The notes beneath the pieces are model-generated. The model saw only the letters and a list, made by a program, of their open reading frames with translations. It had not been told where the DNA came from and did not search any database. From positions 669,945 to 733,944 of the forward strand of contig NZ_JAPWIJ010000002.1 in NCBI RefSeq assembly GCF_027270735.1: DNA of 64,000 nt. Direction: 5' to 3'. Below, piece after piece: positions 45,744 to 54,332 of the stretch. Made by a program: the position numbers and the translations under genes. This stretch comes from Rhodococcus ruber (GTDB lineage Bacteria > Actinomycetota > Actinomycetes > Mycobacteriales > Mycobacteriaceae). Every line of letters begins with the position of its first letter. Position 1 is the first letter of the stretch.

Positions 45744-46480
45744 TGGCGACACACCTGAGCATCACCGGGTTCGTCGTCATCGCACTGGCCATCTTCTTCG
45801 CATCGGCGATGCAGGCGTCCATCGGATTCGGTATGGGCATGCTCGCTGCGCCCATCGTGGCCATCGTCGACCCCGGCCTCATCCCGGCGACGCTGATCAT
45901 GCTCGCCGTCGTCGTCAGTGTGCTCGTTCTGGTTCGTGATCGCACTGCCCTCGACCTGTCCGGCGCAGGGTGGGCGCTCGCCGGTCGCCTACCCGGTTCG
46001 GCGGTGGGCGCATTGCTGCTCGTCCTGTTGCCCGAACGCGGACTGGCCATCCTGCTCGCGCTCGTGGTGCTGGGCGGCGTGGCACTGACCTCCTTCGGTT
46101 GGGTCCCTTTGCCGCACAGACGAAATCTGGTGGTGGCCGGGGCCGCGTCGGGAATTCTGGGAACGGCCACCTCCATCGGCGGGCCCCCGATGGCCCTGGT
46201 GTGGCAGCGCAACACCGGAGCCGAACTGCGCAGCACCATGAGCTGCTTCTTCCTCGTCGGCTCGTTGATCTCGCTGGCGGTACTGGCGGTGGCGGGCGCA
46301 GTGGACGCCCATACCGCGACGCTGTTCGTGTTCCTGGCCCCGGCGACGATTCTCGGTTTCCTGCTCTCGCGAGTGGTCAATCGTGTTCTCGACCGTCGAC
46401 GCCTGCGCATCACCGCAATCAGCGTCTCCACTGCCGGCGCACTCGTTCTCGTCGGACAGCAGGTACTCGCCCTGATGTGA
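45743..46480 (+). CDS. TauE/SafE family membrane transporter at the end of the peptide ABC operon
   Basis: A 245-residue TauE/SafE protein with about eight helices. It shows ASAMQASIGFGMGMLAAPIV in the first repeat and GAASGILGTATSIGGPPMAL in the second, the usual pair of Gly-rich motifs. The ATG at 45743 overlaps the ATPase stop by one base (TGATG), so it is translated with the importer. An exporter tied to a peptide/opine-type importer is unexpected; it might release a sulfur- or nitrogen-containing part of the imported compound. It is distant from the TauE-type protein at 358-1104. Confidence 0.9.
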   Translation: MATHLSITGFVVIALAIFFASAMQASIGFGMGMLAAPIVAIVDPGLIPATLIMLAVVVSVLVLVRDRTALDLSGAGWALAGRLPGSAVGALLLVLLPERGLAILLALVVLGGVALTSFGWVPLPHRRNLVVAGAASGILGTATSIGGPPMALVWQRNTGAELRSTMSCFFLVGSLISLAVLAVAGAVDAHTATLFVFLAPATILGFLLSRVVNRVLDRRRLRITAISVSTAGALVLVGQQVLALM

Positions 46481-46526
46481 GGGCCGTGTCACGTGTTGCA
46501 TCGGTCGCATTGGGTAACCGTTCACG

Positions 46527-47600
46527 ATGACTACGAACACCACGCGCGCGCTGATCGTCGGTGCCACCGGAATCTCCGGGCAGGCCCTGTGCCACGCTGC
46601 ACTCGATGCAGGCTGGACCACCTACGGACTGAGTCGCAGCGGGAGTACCCCCGTCGACGGCGTCGTGCCGGTGGCTGCGGATCTGCTCGACGTGACCTCG
46701 CTCGAGGAGGCCCTGCAGGACATTCGCCCCGAGATCGTGTTCTTCACAGCATGGATGAAGAAGGACTCCGAGCAGGAGAACATCGAGGTCAACTCGGCCA
46801 CTCTCCGCAATGTGCTGAACGTTCTCGGCCCCCTCGATTCGGTGAAGCATGTCGCGCTGATGACCGGCCTCAAGCACTACCTCGGACCCTTCGATGCCTA
46901 CGGTGAGGCAGTGATGGCCGAGACGCCGTTCCACGAGACCGAGGACCGCCTCGACACCCCGAACTTCTACTACGCGCAGGAAGACGAACTGTTCGCCGGT
47001 GCCGAGAAGTTCGGATTCGGCTGGAGCGTGCACCGCGCGCACACCATCTCGGGGTTCGCCGTGGGCAACGCGATGAACATGATGCTGACGCTGTCCGTGT
47101 ACGCGTCGATCTGCAAGGAACTGGGCGAGAAGTTCGTCTTCCCCGGTTCCGAGACCCAGTGGAACGGGCTCACCGACCTCACCGACGCCGACCTGCTCGC
47201 CGAGCAGATGGTCTGGGCCGCAACCGATGACCATGCGCACAACGAGGCGTTCAACATCGCCAACGGTGACGTCTTTCGCTGGCGCTGGCTGTGGCCGCAG
47301 TTCGCCGCACACTTCGGCGTCGAGCCCGAGGGCTTCGACACCGAACCGCGTCCCCTCGAACCCCGCATGTCCGACGCGGCTGCTGCGTGGAAACGCATCG
47401 CCGAGAAGCACGATCTGGTGGAGAGCGACGTCTCCCGGCTGGCGTCGTGGTGGCACACCGACGGTGACCTCGGCCGCGACATGGAATGCCTGACGGACAT
47501 GAACAAGTCCAAGAAGGCCGGCTTCATCGGCTTCCGATCCACCCCGGATGCCATCGCCTCGGTGATCCAGCGCTACCGAGACGCGCGCCTGATTCCCTAG
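46527..47600 (+). CDS. PRISE-type SDR (progesterone 5-beta-reductase/iridoid synthase-like)
   Basis: A 357-residue extended short-chain reductase. The cofactor motif is LIVGATGISGQAL (9-21) and GLSRSG follows strand 2, suiting NADPH. The PRISE-family catalytic pair is recognisable: Lys116 in MTGLKHYLGPF and Tyr148 in PNFYYAQEDELF, 32 residues apart, as in plant 5-beta-reductases, which reduce activated C=C bonds in enones. Bacterial members have largely unknown substrates. The last 60 residues also follow the family (MSDAAAAWKRIAEKHDL onwards). It lies 46 bp after the TauE-type gene and is convergent with xylulokinase. Confidence 0.88.
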   Translation: MTTNTTRALIVGATGISGQALCHAALDAGWTTYGLSRSGSTPVDGVVPVAADLLDVTSLEEALQDIRPEIVFFTAWMKKDSEQENIEVNSATLRNVLNVLGPLDSVKHVALMTGLKHYLGPFDAYGEAVMAETPFHETEDRLDTPNFYYAQEDELFAGAEKFGFGWSVHRAHTISGFAVGNAMNMMLTLSVYASICKELGEKFVFPGSETQWNGLTDLTDADLLAEQMVWAATDDHAHNEAFNIANGDVFRWRWLWPQFAAHFGVEPEGFDTEPRPLEPRMSDAAAAWKRIAEKHDLVESDVSRLASWWHTDGDLGRDMECLTDMNKSKKAGFIGFRSTPDAIASVIQRYRDARLIP

Positions 47601-47611
47601 AGCGGCTGCGC

Positions 47612-47689
47612 CGCATGTGAGCGCGGAGCCTGCGGTCGTTCCGCAGGCTCCACTCCGAACTCGACCCCTGCTACGAGTTTCCACTCACA
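47612..47689. terminator. Nested palindrome between convergent genes (putative bidirectional terminator)
   Basis: The inner hairpin GGAGCCTGCGG (47623-47633), loop TCGTT, CCGCAGGCTCC (47639-47649) has a perfect 11-bp stem. Outer arms CATGTGAG (47612-47619) and CTCACATG (47682-47689) are also exact inverted copies, the right one covering the xylB stop. There is no T-tract on either strand. The position between two stop codons suggests bidirectional termination or transcript-end protection. Confidence 0.65.
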
Positions 47690-49103
47690 TGGCGTTGGTG
47701 CCCTCGGTCAGATCCCGCACCTCGGCGTAGCGTTCGCGCACCGCCGGGGTCGAGTCTGCCTCGTAGGTCTTCGACGCTGCCTGTGCCCAGGTCGGCGGCT
47801 CGCTGGTTCCGGCCAGTGTCCACGCCGCCTGGCGCGCGGCACCGTCGGCGACGTATTCACCCGGCTCGGGCACGATCACCGGAACTCCTAGAATCGCCGG
47901 GGCCAACTCTCGTAACGCAGCAGATTTTGCGCCGCCGCCGATGAGCAACACCCGCTTCGCCTCGACGCCTTGTGCTCGCAGATGATCGATGCCGTCGGCC
48001 AAGCCGCACAGCAGTCCCTCGATTGCCGCCCGCGCCAGGTGACCCGGCGTCGAATTGTGCAGTCGCAGACCGTGAATCGCACCGGATGCATCGGGACGAT
48101 TCGGGGTGCGCTCACCCTCGAGGTAGGGCACCAACACCAGGCCCTCACTTGCCGTCGACAGTGCCAACCGGGACAGCTCGTCGTGGTCGACGCCCAGCAG
48201 CCGCGCCGTCGCATCGAGGACACGAGCAGCGTTGAGCGTGCACACCAACGGCAGTTGACGGCCGGTGGCGTCGGCGAATCCAGCGACCAGACCCGAACCG
48301 TCCGCTGCGGCAACCGAGGTCACCGCCGATACGACGCCGGAGGTGCCCACCGATACGACCACGTCACCGGGCTGCGCATCGAGGGCAAGCGCCGCCGCGG
48401 CATTGTCTCCCGTTCCCGGCCCGATCAGCGCACCGCTCGACGTGTGGCCTATTGCCTCGTTCGGCGCAGCCACGCGCGGCAGCATCGGGTTGCGCCCACG
48501 AAAGCCCAACTGCAACAAATCCGTTCGATACTCGCCGGACGCCGCAGAGAAATACCCGGTGCCACTCGCGTCACCGCGATCGGTGGCCAAGGCGTCGAGC
48601 CCCGACGCGCCACCGAGCTGCCAACCGATCCAATCGTGCGGAAGGCACACCGCCGCAGTGCGATCGGCGTTGTCTGGCTCGTGGTCGGCCAGCCACCGCA
48701 ATTTGGCAACCGTGATCGAGGCCAACGGAACCACTCCGACGGCGTCGGCCCAGGCTTGCCCGCCGTCGCCGCCGGTCTGCTCGCCCAACTCCGCAATCAG
48801 ATCGTCTGCCGCCTGAGCTGACCGAGTATCGTTCCACAGCAATGCTTTACGGACAACGGCTCCCGCATCGTCGAGGCAGACCATGCCGTGCTGCTGCGCA
48901 CCGACCGACACCGCGTCCACGTCGTCGAGCCCGCCTGCATCGGCGACCGCCTCGTCGAGCGCATCCTTCCACCGCTGCGGATCGATCTCGGTGCCGTCGG
49001 GATGACCGGCTCGGCCCTGGCGGACCAACTCCCCCGACTCGGCATCACGAACGTAAACTTTGCACGATTGGGTGGAGGAGTCGATTCCGGCAACGAGAGC
49101 CAC
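47685..49103 (-). CDS. xylB: Xylulokinase
   Basis: A 472-residue FGGY-family kinase phosphorylating D-xylulose to xylulose 5-phosphate. The N-terminal ATPase fold has [14 protein letters not shown]. The xylulokinase-type catalytic region is [13 protein letters not shown] and [19 protein letters not shown]. The second half has [31 protein letters not shown] and the adenosine-binding [20 protein letters not shown]. The GTG start at 49103 follows GGAAAGGA. No xylose isomerase is adjacent, so the xylulose probably comes from the polyol dehydrogenases at 15.7-18.3 kb or from elsewhere. It lies 40 bp downstream of the SulP gene on the same strand. Confidence 0.92.
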   Translation of the reverse strand: MALVAGIDSSTQSCKVYVRDAESGELVRQGRAGHPDGTEIDPQRWKDALDEAVADAGGLDDVDAVSVGAQQHGMVCLDDAGAVVRKALLWNDTRSAQAADDLIAELGEQTGGDGGQAWADAVGVVPLASITVAKLRWLADHEPDNADRTAAVCLPHDWIGWQLGGASGLDALATDRGDASGTGYFSAASGEYRTDLLQLGFRGRNPMLPRVAAPNEAIGHTSSGALIGPGTGDNAAAALALDAQPGDVVVSVGTSGVVSAVTSVAAADGSGLVAGFADATGRQLPLVCTLNAARVLDATARLLGVDHDELSRLALSTASEGLVLVPYLEGERTPNRPDASGAIHGLRLHNSTPGHLARAAIEGLLCGLADGIDHLRAQGVEAKRVLLIGGGAKSAALRELAPAILGVPVIVPEPGEYVADGAARQAAWTLAGTSEPPTWAQAASKTYEADSTPAVRERYAEVRDLTEGTNAM

Positions 49104-49143
49104 GATGAGCTGGTCCTTTCCTACGCAAGTGTGATCTACGACC

Positions 49144-50841
49144 CTACCCGCGAGGAGTGGTTGCCTCCGTCACCAGCGTTCGCGCGTAGGCAATGGCCTG
49201 CGGAGTGGTGTCGAAGACGCGTCGAGCATCGTCGTCCTTGGTGGTGAACACACCCAACGCCGCGAGGGGACGCAGATGTTCGGGTTTGGCTCCGGAGATG
49301 AGAACAACGATGTGGCGGTGTTCGAGTTCGGTGATCGTGTCCTTGAGGACGATGGCCCCGGTGGCGTCGATCGTGGTCACCCGTGACATGCGCAGGATCA
49401 CCACCTTGACGTCCGAGACGTCGGCGAGTTCGAGCAGGAAGCTGTGCGCGGCACCGAAGAACAACGCACCGTCGATTCGGTACGCGACGATGTGTTCGCG
49501 CAGCAGGTCGCCTTCTTCTTCCGAGACCGCGTCGAGTGCGTCCAAGGGGACCTGCTCCATCGTGGCGGATCGCGCTACAGCGCGCAAGGCCAGTACGGCG
49601 GCGAACCCGACCCCGACCGCCACTGCCGTCACCAAGTCCAAGACGACCGTGACGAGGAACGTTGCCGCCATCACCACGGTGTCGCCGCGCCCGGCGCGGC
49701 TGATCGCTCGGATCGACGCAGTCTCGACCATGCGCACCGTGGTCGCCAGCAGGACCCCGGCCAGGGCCGCGAGTGGGATGTGGGCCACCAGCCCGGCGGC
49801 GGAGTACATGATCGCGGCGAGAATCACGGCGTGGGTGAGGGCGGCGAGCCTGGTACGGGCCCCGGATCGAACGTTGACGGCAGTGCGGGCGATGGCGCCG
49901 GTAGCGGGAATCCCGCCGAACAAGGGAGCGGCGATATTTGCGAGCCCCTGTCCGAACAGTTCCCGGTCGGGGTTGTGTCGTGCTCCGACGCCCATCGAGT
50001 CCGCAGCAGTGGCGGACAGCAACGATTCCAAGGCCGCCAGCGCGGCGACGGCACACGCGGGAGCCAGCAGGGCCGCCACGTCACCCAGGTGAAAGAAGCC
50101 GAGGGACGGGACGGACAACGATGACGGGATGGTTCCGATTCTGGCGATGTCGAGGTCGAACAGCTGTGTGGCCACAGTCGCCCCGGCGACCGCGACCAAC
50201 GAGAACGGAATCTTCGGTGCCAGGCGGCCACCGACCAGCATGACGACGGCGACGGCGATGGCGACTGCGGGGGTCACGATGTTCGCGTGCGCGACGAACG
50301 ACCGGACCGCGTCGAACGCGGACTGCCACACCTTCTCGCCTCTGGCGTCGGTGATTCCGAGCGCGGCCGGAATCTGTTGCAGCGCAATCACAACGGCGAT
50401 GCCTGCGGTGAATCCTTCGATGACGGGAGCGGGCATGTACCGCACCGCTCGTCCGACGCCTGCACCCGCGAGCGCCAGCAGCATGACCCCGGCCATGAGA
50501 CCGACGGCGAGCACACCGGTGGGCCCGTACTCGGCGACGATCGGTACGAGTACCACCGTCATGGCACCGGTAGGACCCGAAACCTGAAAGCGGGAGCCCC
50601 CGAACACCGCGGCGACGACACCGGCGACGATCGCTGTCGCCAGGCCGGCTGCGGCACCCAGGCCCGTGCTGACGCCGAATCCGAGGGCCAGGGGCAGTGC
50701 GACCAATGCCACGATCAGGCCTGCCAACAGATCTGCGCCGGGTGCGCGGAACGCGGGCTTCCACTCGCTCCACCGGGGCAGGAGCGCGGATACGGCCGTC
50801 AGTGCGTCGTTCGCGCGGGCGTGTTTCGTCGGTTCGGACAT
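49144..50841 (-). CDS. SulP family anion transporter with STAS domain, ArsR-linked
   Basis: A 565-residue SulP permease: helix 1 signature [20 protein letters not shown], the substrate-site segment [40 protein letters not shown] and [20 protein letters not shown] in the core. A STAS domain follows (about 440-550, [20 protein letters not shown]). The PTGAMT and [12 protein letters not shown] forms are those of the bicarbonate- or sulfate-type SulP proteins that travel with ArsR regulators. It differs strongly from the SulP at 35938-37446. A 16-bp TTGCTAA/TTAGCAA palindrome begins 41 bp upstream of its ATG, and the same kind of site precedes the arsR gene behind it. Confidence 0.92.
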   Translation of the reverse strand: MSEPTKHARANDALTAVSALLPRWSEWKPAFRAPGADLLAGLIVALVALPLALGFGVSTGLGAAAGLATAIVAGVVAAVFGGSRFQVSGPTGAMTVVLVPIVAEYGPTGVLAVGLMAGVMLLALAGAGVGRAVRYMPAPVIEGFTAGIAVVIALQQIPAALGITDARGEKVWQSAFDAVRSFVAHANIVTPAVAIAVAVVMLVGGRLAPKIPFSLVAVAGATVATQLFDLDIARIGTIPSSLSVPSLGFFHLGDVAALLAPACAVAALAALESLLSATAADSMGVGARHNPDRELFGQGLANIAAPLFGGIPATGAIARTAVNVRSGARTRLAALTHAVILAAIMYSAAGLVAHIPLAALAGVLLATTVRMVETASIRAISRAGRGDTVVMAATFLVTVVLDLVTAVAVGVGFAAVLALRAVARSATMEQVPLDALDAVSEEEGDLLREHIVAYRIDGALFFGAAHSFLLELADVSDVKVVILRMSRVTTIDATGAIVLKDTITELEHRHIVVLISGAKPEHLRPLAALGVFTTKDDDARRVFDTTPQAIAYARTLVTEATTPRG

Positions 50842-50881
50842 GCGACGCTTCCTGACAACTCATCGAACCTGGTCAACCTGA

Positions 50882-50897
50882 TTGCTAAGTTTAGCAA
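50882..50897. promoter_or_regulatory. ArsR-type operator upstream of the SulP gene
   Basis: TTGCTAA-GT-TTAGCAA, with perfect 7-bp arms and a 2-bp spacer, lies 41 bp upstream of the SulP start codon. The same half-site pattern recurs at 51335-51350 in front of the arsR gene. Two sites at equal distance from two start codons make this a strong operator candidate for the protein encoded at 50950-51294. Confidence 0.8.
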
Positions 50898-50949
50898 GTA
50901 ATGAATCAAGAAGACAGGGAGATGCTCGACACCGTTCCGGACCGTCGGG

Positions 50950-51294
50950 TCAGGTGCGCAATCCGGACTCACCATCCAGCTGTTCGACCTGATTGGCCAC
51001 CACCCCGGACAGTATCTCTCGGGCCACCACCAGTAGGTCTGCCACTTTCGGGGACGTCAGCGTGTACGTCACGGACAACCCCTCACGAGTCCCCTCGATG
51101 AGGCCCGCACGTCGCAGAATCGACAACTGCTGCGACAGATTCGCCGGTTCGATGCCCACCTCCAGCAGCATCTCGGACACCGCGTGTTCGCGTTCGCTCA
51201 ACAACTCCAGCACTCGAATGCGTGCGGGATGCGCCAACGTCTTGAAGAAGTCGGCCTTCATTCGGTACAGCGGTCGACTCGAATCCGTGGCCAT
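50950..51294 (-). CDS. ArsR/SmtB family transcriptional repressor
   Basis: A 114-residue winged-helix repressor: FKTLAHPARIRVLELLSERE, then VSEMLLEVGIEPANLSQQLS and LRRAGLIEGTREGLSVTYTL. No Cys residue or typical metal-binding box (ELCVCDL or similar) is present, so the effector is probably not arsenite or a thiol-bound metal. The ATG at 51294 follows GGAGGGAAG; a frame to 51312 is less likely. It is transcribed toward the SulP gene 108 bp downstream. Both genes have the same operator-like palindrome 41 bp upstream of the start. Confidence 0.9.
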   Translation of the reverse strand: MATDSSRPLYRMKADFFKTLAHPARIRVLELLSEREHAVSEMLLEVGIEPANLSQQLSILRRAGLIEGTREGLSVTYTLTSPKVADLLVVAREILSGVVANQVEQLDGESGLRT

Positions 51295-51334
51295 GACTTC
51301 CCTCCGTGCCACCCACCGCCGCGCGACAGGCTAC

Positions 51335-51350
51335 TTGCGAACACTAGCAA
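51335..51350. promoter_or_regulatory. ArsR-type operator upstream of arsR
   Basis: TTGCGAA-CA-CTAGCAA follows the pattern TTGCNAA-N2-NTAGCAA of the site at 50882-50897 and also begins 41 bp before a start codon. It fits autoregulation by the ArsR protein. It lies in the gap to the divergent TetR gene at 51410 and might influence that promoter too. Confidence 0.7.
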
Positions 51351-51409
51351 TCAGCCGACGCGACGAGTGCCATCCCTGCCCTTACCGAAACTCCGCTACC
51401 TTCACTGAC

Positions 51410-52057
51410 ATGCGCGGAGAACCCGACGAATCCACCGACTTCAGACTGACCGTGGCCACGGCGGCTCTCGACCTCTTCTCGGTCAAGGGTTACGAGTCGA
51501 CGACGGTGGACGACATCGCCGGAGCCGCCGGAATCTCGCGACGGACGTTCTTTCGTCAGTTCCGTGCCAAGGAAGACGTCGTATTCGCCGATCACGAAAT
51601 ACTGCTCGAGCAGGCAGGCGCATTTCTCGACTCGAACGAAGGCGATCCCTGGCAGGCGGTGTGCGACGCCGCGCAGCAGGTGTACGAGCGATTCTCCGAC
51701 TGGCTGGAGATGTCGCGCCTGCGCTATCAGGTGGTGCACCGCAACCCTGCGCTGCGCGATCGAGAGATCGTCACCGTGTTTCGCTACGACCGACTGTTCG
51801 TCGAATATCTGCAGCGAGTGCGGCCGGATCATTCGCACCTGGAGATTCTGCAGTTCTCGGCTTCGGTGACCGCAACACACAACTACATCCTCCGACGGAT
51901 GATTCGCGACGGGCTGCCCACGTCGGTCAGCGACCTGCGGTCCGCGCTGGCGCAGGTACGCGCGCAATTCCTCGGCGAGATCGTCGTCGCGTCGTTCCCA
52001 CGGGGCATGTCCGTCGCGAAAGTCGTCGACGCGTTGGCCGATCACACAACAGACTGA
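51410..52057 (+). CDS. TetR family transcriptional regulator next to fadE25
   Basis: A 215-residue TetR-type protein. Its helix-turn-helix (about 11-58) has ATAALDLFSVKGYESTTVDD then IAGAAGISRRTFFRQFRAKE and DVVFADHE. The RTFFRQFRAKEDVVFADH ending is that of the MftR/ActR-like subgroup. No known ligand signature is seen. It lies upstream of fadE25 in the same direction; the 148-bp gap between them holds two copies of GGCACT-N-AGTGCC, likely targets of this protein. There is no good ribosome-binding site before the ATG at 51410, so the transcript may be leaderless. Confidence 0.88.
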   Translation: MRGEPDESTDFRLTVATAALDLFSVKGYESTTVDDIAGAAGISRRTFFRQFRAKEDVVFADHEILLEQAGAFLDSNEGDPWQAVCDAAQQVYERFSDWLEMSRLRYQVVHRNPALRDREIVTVFRYDRLFVEYLQRVRPDHSHLEILQFSASVTATHNYILRRMIRDGLPTSVSDLRSALAQVRAQFLGEIVVASFPRGMSVAKVVDALADHTTD

Positions 52058-52072
52058 CTCACCCGACGGTGT

Positions 52073-52085
52073 GGCACTCAGTGCC
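52073..52085. promoter_or_regulatory. 13-bp palindromic operator candidate, site 1
   Basis: GGCACTCAGTGCC is a perfect palindrome with 6-bp arms around one central base. It starts 15 bp after the TetR stop codon. Its exact reverse complement recurs at 52146-52158, centre to centre 73 bp away. Confidence 0.7.
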
Positions 52086-52145
52086 GCATAACGTGGACCC
52101 ACCCTTGAAACGAGCGAGCTGCGGACGTACGATGGGTGCATCCTT

Positions 52146-52158
52146 GGCACTGAGTGCC
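52146..52158. promoter_or_regulatory. 13-bp palindromic operator candidate, site 2
   Basis: GGCACTGAGTGCC, the reverse complement of site 1, ends 47 bp before the fadE25 start codon. It lies where a promoter for fadE25 is expected. The 73-bp centre-to-centre distance is close to seven helical turns, which would place both sites on the same face of the DNA and allow looping. Confidence 0.7.
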
Positions 52159-52205
52159 CTGATCGGTCAGTGCTGATCCCCCTACATTCAAGGAGCGTGG
52201 CCGAT

Positions 52206-53363
52206 ATGGCCGGAAATCCCGACTTCGATCTGTATCAATCGCCCGAGGAGCACGACGAACTGCGTGCGGCCATCCGGGCACTGTCGGAGAAGGAGATCGC
52301 TCCGTACGCCAAAGAGGTCGACGAGGACTCACGCTTCCCGGAAGAGGCATTGAAGGCCCTCAACGCCTCCGGCTTCAACGCCATCCACGTTCCCGAGGAA
52401 TACGACGGTCAGGGTGCCGACTCGGTCGCAGCCTGCATCGTCATCGAAGAGGTCGCCCGCGTCTGCGGCTCGTCCTCGCTGATCCCCGCCGTCAACAAGC
52501 TCGGCACGATGGGACTGATCCTCAAGGGCTCCGAGGAGCTCAAGAAGCAGGTCCTACCATCCCTCGCCGGCGGTGCGATGGCGTCGTACGCCCTGTCCGA
52601 GCGGGAAGCGGGCTCCGACGCAGCGGGAATGCGTACTCGCGCCAAGGCCGACGGTGACGACTGGATCCTCAACGGCTCCAAGTGTTGGATCACCAACGGC
52701 GGCAAGTCCGATTGGTACACCGTCATGGCAGTGACCGACCCCGACAAGGGTGCCAACGGCATCTCCGCGTTCATCGTGCACAAGGACGACGAGGGATTCG
52801 TCGTCGGTCCCAAGGAGAAGAAGCTCGGCATCAAGGGCTCCCCGACGGCCGAGCTGTACTTCGAGAACTGCAAGGTCCCCGGCGATCGCATCATCGGCGA
52901 GCCCGGCACCGGCTTCAAGACTGCTCTCGAAACCCTCGATCACACCCGTCCGACCATCGGCGCGCAGGCCGTCGGCCTGGCACAGGGTGCCCTCGACGCA
53001 GCCATCGCGTACACCAAGGACCGCAAGCAGTTCGGCACCGCGATCTCGAGCTTCCAGGCCGTGCAGTTCATGCTCGCCGACATGGCCATGAAGGTCGAAG
53101 CCGCACGCCTTATGGTCTACAGCTCCGCAGCCCGCGCCGAGCGCGGCGAGAAGAACCTCGGATTCATCTCCGCGGCAGCGAAATGCTTCGCGTCCGACGT
53201 GGCCATGGAGGTCACCACCGACGCCGTGCAGCTCTTCGGCGGTGCCGGATACACCACCGACTTCCCGGTCGAGCGCATGATGCGCGACGCCAAGATCACC
53301 CAGATCTACGAGGGCACCAACCAGATTCAGCGTGTCGTCATGTCGCGGGCGCTGCTCAAATGA
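52206..53363 (+). CDS. fadE25: Acyl-CoA dehydrogenase (FadE25-like)
   Basis: A 385-residue FAD-dependent acyl-CoA dehydrogenase, matching mycobacterial FadE25 almost throughout: FPEEALKALNASGFNAIHVP, EEVARVCGSSSLIPAVNKLG, SYALSEREAGSDAAGMRTRA, WITNGGKSDWYTVMAVTD and the catalytic Glu in RDAKITQIYEGTNQIQRVV. It would introduce the alpha-beta double bond of beta-oxidation. GGAG precedes the ATG at 52206 (ACATTCAAGGAGCGTGGCCG). Its stop overlaps the next gene (ATGA), so FadE25 and the hydroxyacyl-CoA dehydrogenase are coupled. Two palindromes upstream suggest TetR control. Confidence 0.95.
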   Translation: MAGNPDFDLYQSPEEHDELRAAIRALSEKEIAPYAKEVDEDSRFPEEALKALNASGFNAIHVPEEYDGQGADSVAACIVIEEVARVCGSSSLIPAVNKLGTMGLILKGSEELKKQVLPSLAGGAMASYALSEREAGSDAAGMRTRAKADGDDWILNGSKCWITNGGKSDWYTVMAVTDPDKGANGISAFIVHKDDEGFVVGPKEKKLGIKGSPTAELYFENCKVPGDRIIGEPGTGFKTALETLDHTRPTIGAQAVGLAQGALDAAIAYTKDRKQFGTAISSFQAVQFMLADMAMKVEAARLMVYSSAARAERGEKNLGFISAAAKCFASDVAMEVTTDAVQLFGGAGYTTDFPVERMMRDAKITQIYEGTNQIQRVVMSRALLK

Positions 53364-54217
53364 GCGGTATCGAACTCGTAGGCGTCATCGGCGGCGGCAC
53401 CATGGGTGCCGGTATCGCCGAAATGTGCGCTCGCTCCGGCAGTTCCGTACTGATCCTCGAGACGAGCCAGGCGACGGCCGACGCCGCAGAAGCTCGCTTG
53501 GACAAGTCCTTCGCTCGCGCCGTCAAATCCGGCCGCATCGAAGCCGATGCGGCCGAGAAGGCGCGGGCTGCAATCACGTTGACGCTCGACATCAACGACT
53601 TCGCAGACCGCGACCTCGTGGTCGAGGCCGCACCGGAGATCGAATCGCTCAAGCTCGATCTGTTCGGCAAGCTCGATTCCATCGTCAAGCCCGAGGGAAT
53701 CCTGGCCACGAACACCTCGTCGATCCCGGTCATCAAGATGGCCAACGCGACGAAGCGTCCCGACAAGGTAGTCGGGGTGCACTTCTTCAACCCCGTGCCG
53801 GTGCTGCCGTTGGTGGAAATCGTCGTCAGCCTGCTCACCAGCGAAGAAACCGTTGCAGCGGTGACAGACTACGCGGGCAACACGTTGGGCAAGAAGACGA
53901 TTCGCGCCGGTGATCGCGCCGGATTCATCGTCAACGCATTGCTCATTCCGTACATGGTCTCGGCCATCCGCATGCTCGAATCCGGCTTCGCCAGCGCGGA
54001 GGACATCGACGAGGGCATGGTCAACGGCTGTGCGCACCCCATGGGACCGTTGCGTCTGACCGACACCGTCGGCCTCGACGTCACCCTCGCGGTGGCAGAG
54101 TCGCTCTACGCGGAGTTCCGCGAACCGCACTATGCTCCGCCGCCGCTGCTGCAGCGCATGGTGGACGCCGGAATGCTGGGCCGCAAAACCGGCAAGGGTT
54201 TCTACACGTATTCGTAG
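53360..54217 (+). CDS. 3-hydroxybutyryl-CoA dehydrogenase (FadB2/HbdA-like)
   Basis: A 285-residue NAD-dependent 3-hydroxyacyl-CoA dehydrogenase. The Rossmann motif is GVIGGGTMGAGIAEMCARSG. The substrate segment ATNTSSIPVIKMA, the catalytic His-Glu pair in VVGVHFFNPVPVLPLVEIV, RAGFIVNALLIPYM and the C-terminal GMLGRKTGKGFYTYS are all typical. It oxidises L-3-hydroxyacyl-CoA to the 3-keto form, the third step after FadE25. It starts in the fadE25 stop codon. A palindromic repeat follows its own stop by 20 bp. Confidence 0.95.
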   Translation: MSGIELVGVIGGGTMGAGIAEMCARSGSSVLILETSQATADAAEARLDKSFARAVKSGRIEADAAEKARAAITLTLDINDFADRDLVVEAAPEIESLKLDLFGKLDSIVKPEGILATNTSSIPVIKMANATKRPDKVVGVHFFNPVPVLPLVEIVVSLLTSEETVAAVTDYAGNTLGKKTIRAGDRAGFIVNALLIPYMVSAIRMLESGFASAEDIDEGMVNGCAHPMGPLRLTDTVGLDVTLAVAESLYAEFREPHYAPPPLLQRMVDAGMLGRKTGKGFYTYS

Positions 54218-54236
54218 TAGTCCCCCGAGTCTGCGT

Positions 54237-54280
54237 GAATGGTCCATTCACCCCCGTCAGGGCCGGTGAATGGACCATTC
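54237..54280. repeat. Long palindromic repeat (GAATGG family), copy 1
   Basis: GAATGGTCCATTCACC (54237-54252) and GGTGAATGGACCATTC (54265-54280) are perfect 16-bp inverted arms with a 12-base loop. Each arm contains the smaller palindrome GAATGG-N-CCATTC. It follows the hydroxyacyl-CoA dehydrogenase stop and precedes an SDR gene on the same strand. A related copy lies at 56189-56242. Confidence 0.8.
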
Positions 54281-54332
54281 GCGTCTTCGGGGAGGCGCAC
54301 ACTGGAGTCGTTCCACAACACTTGGAGGCTCC

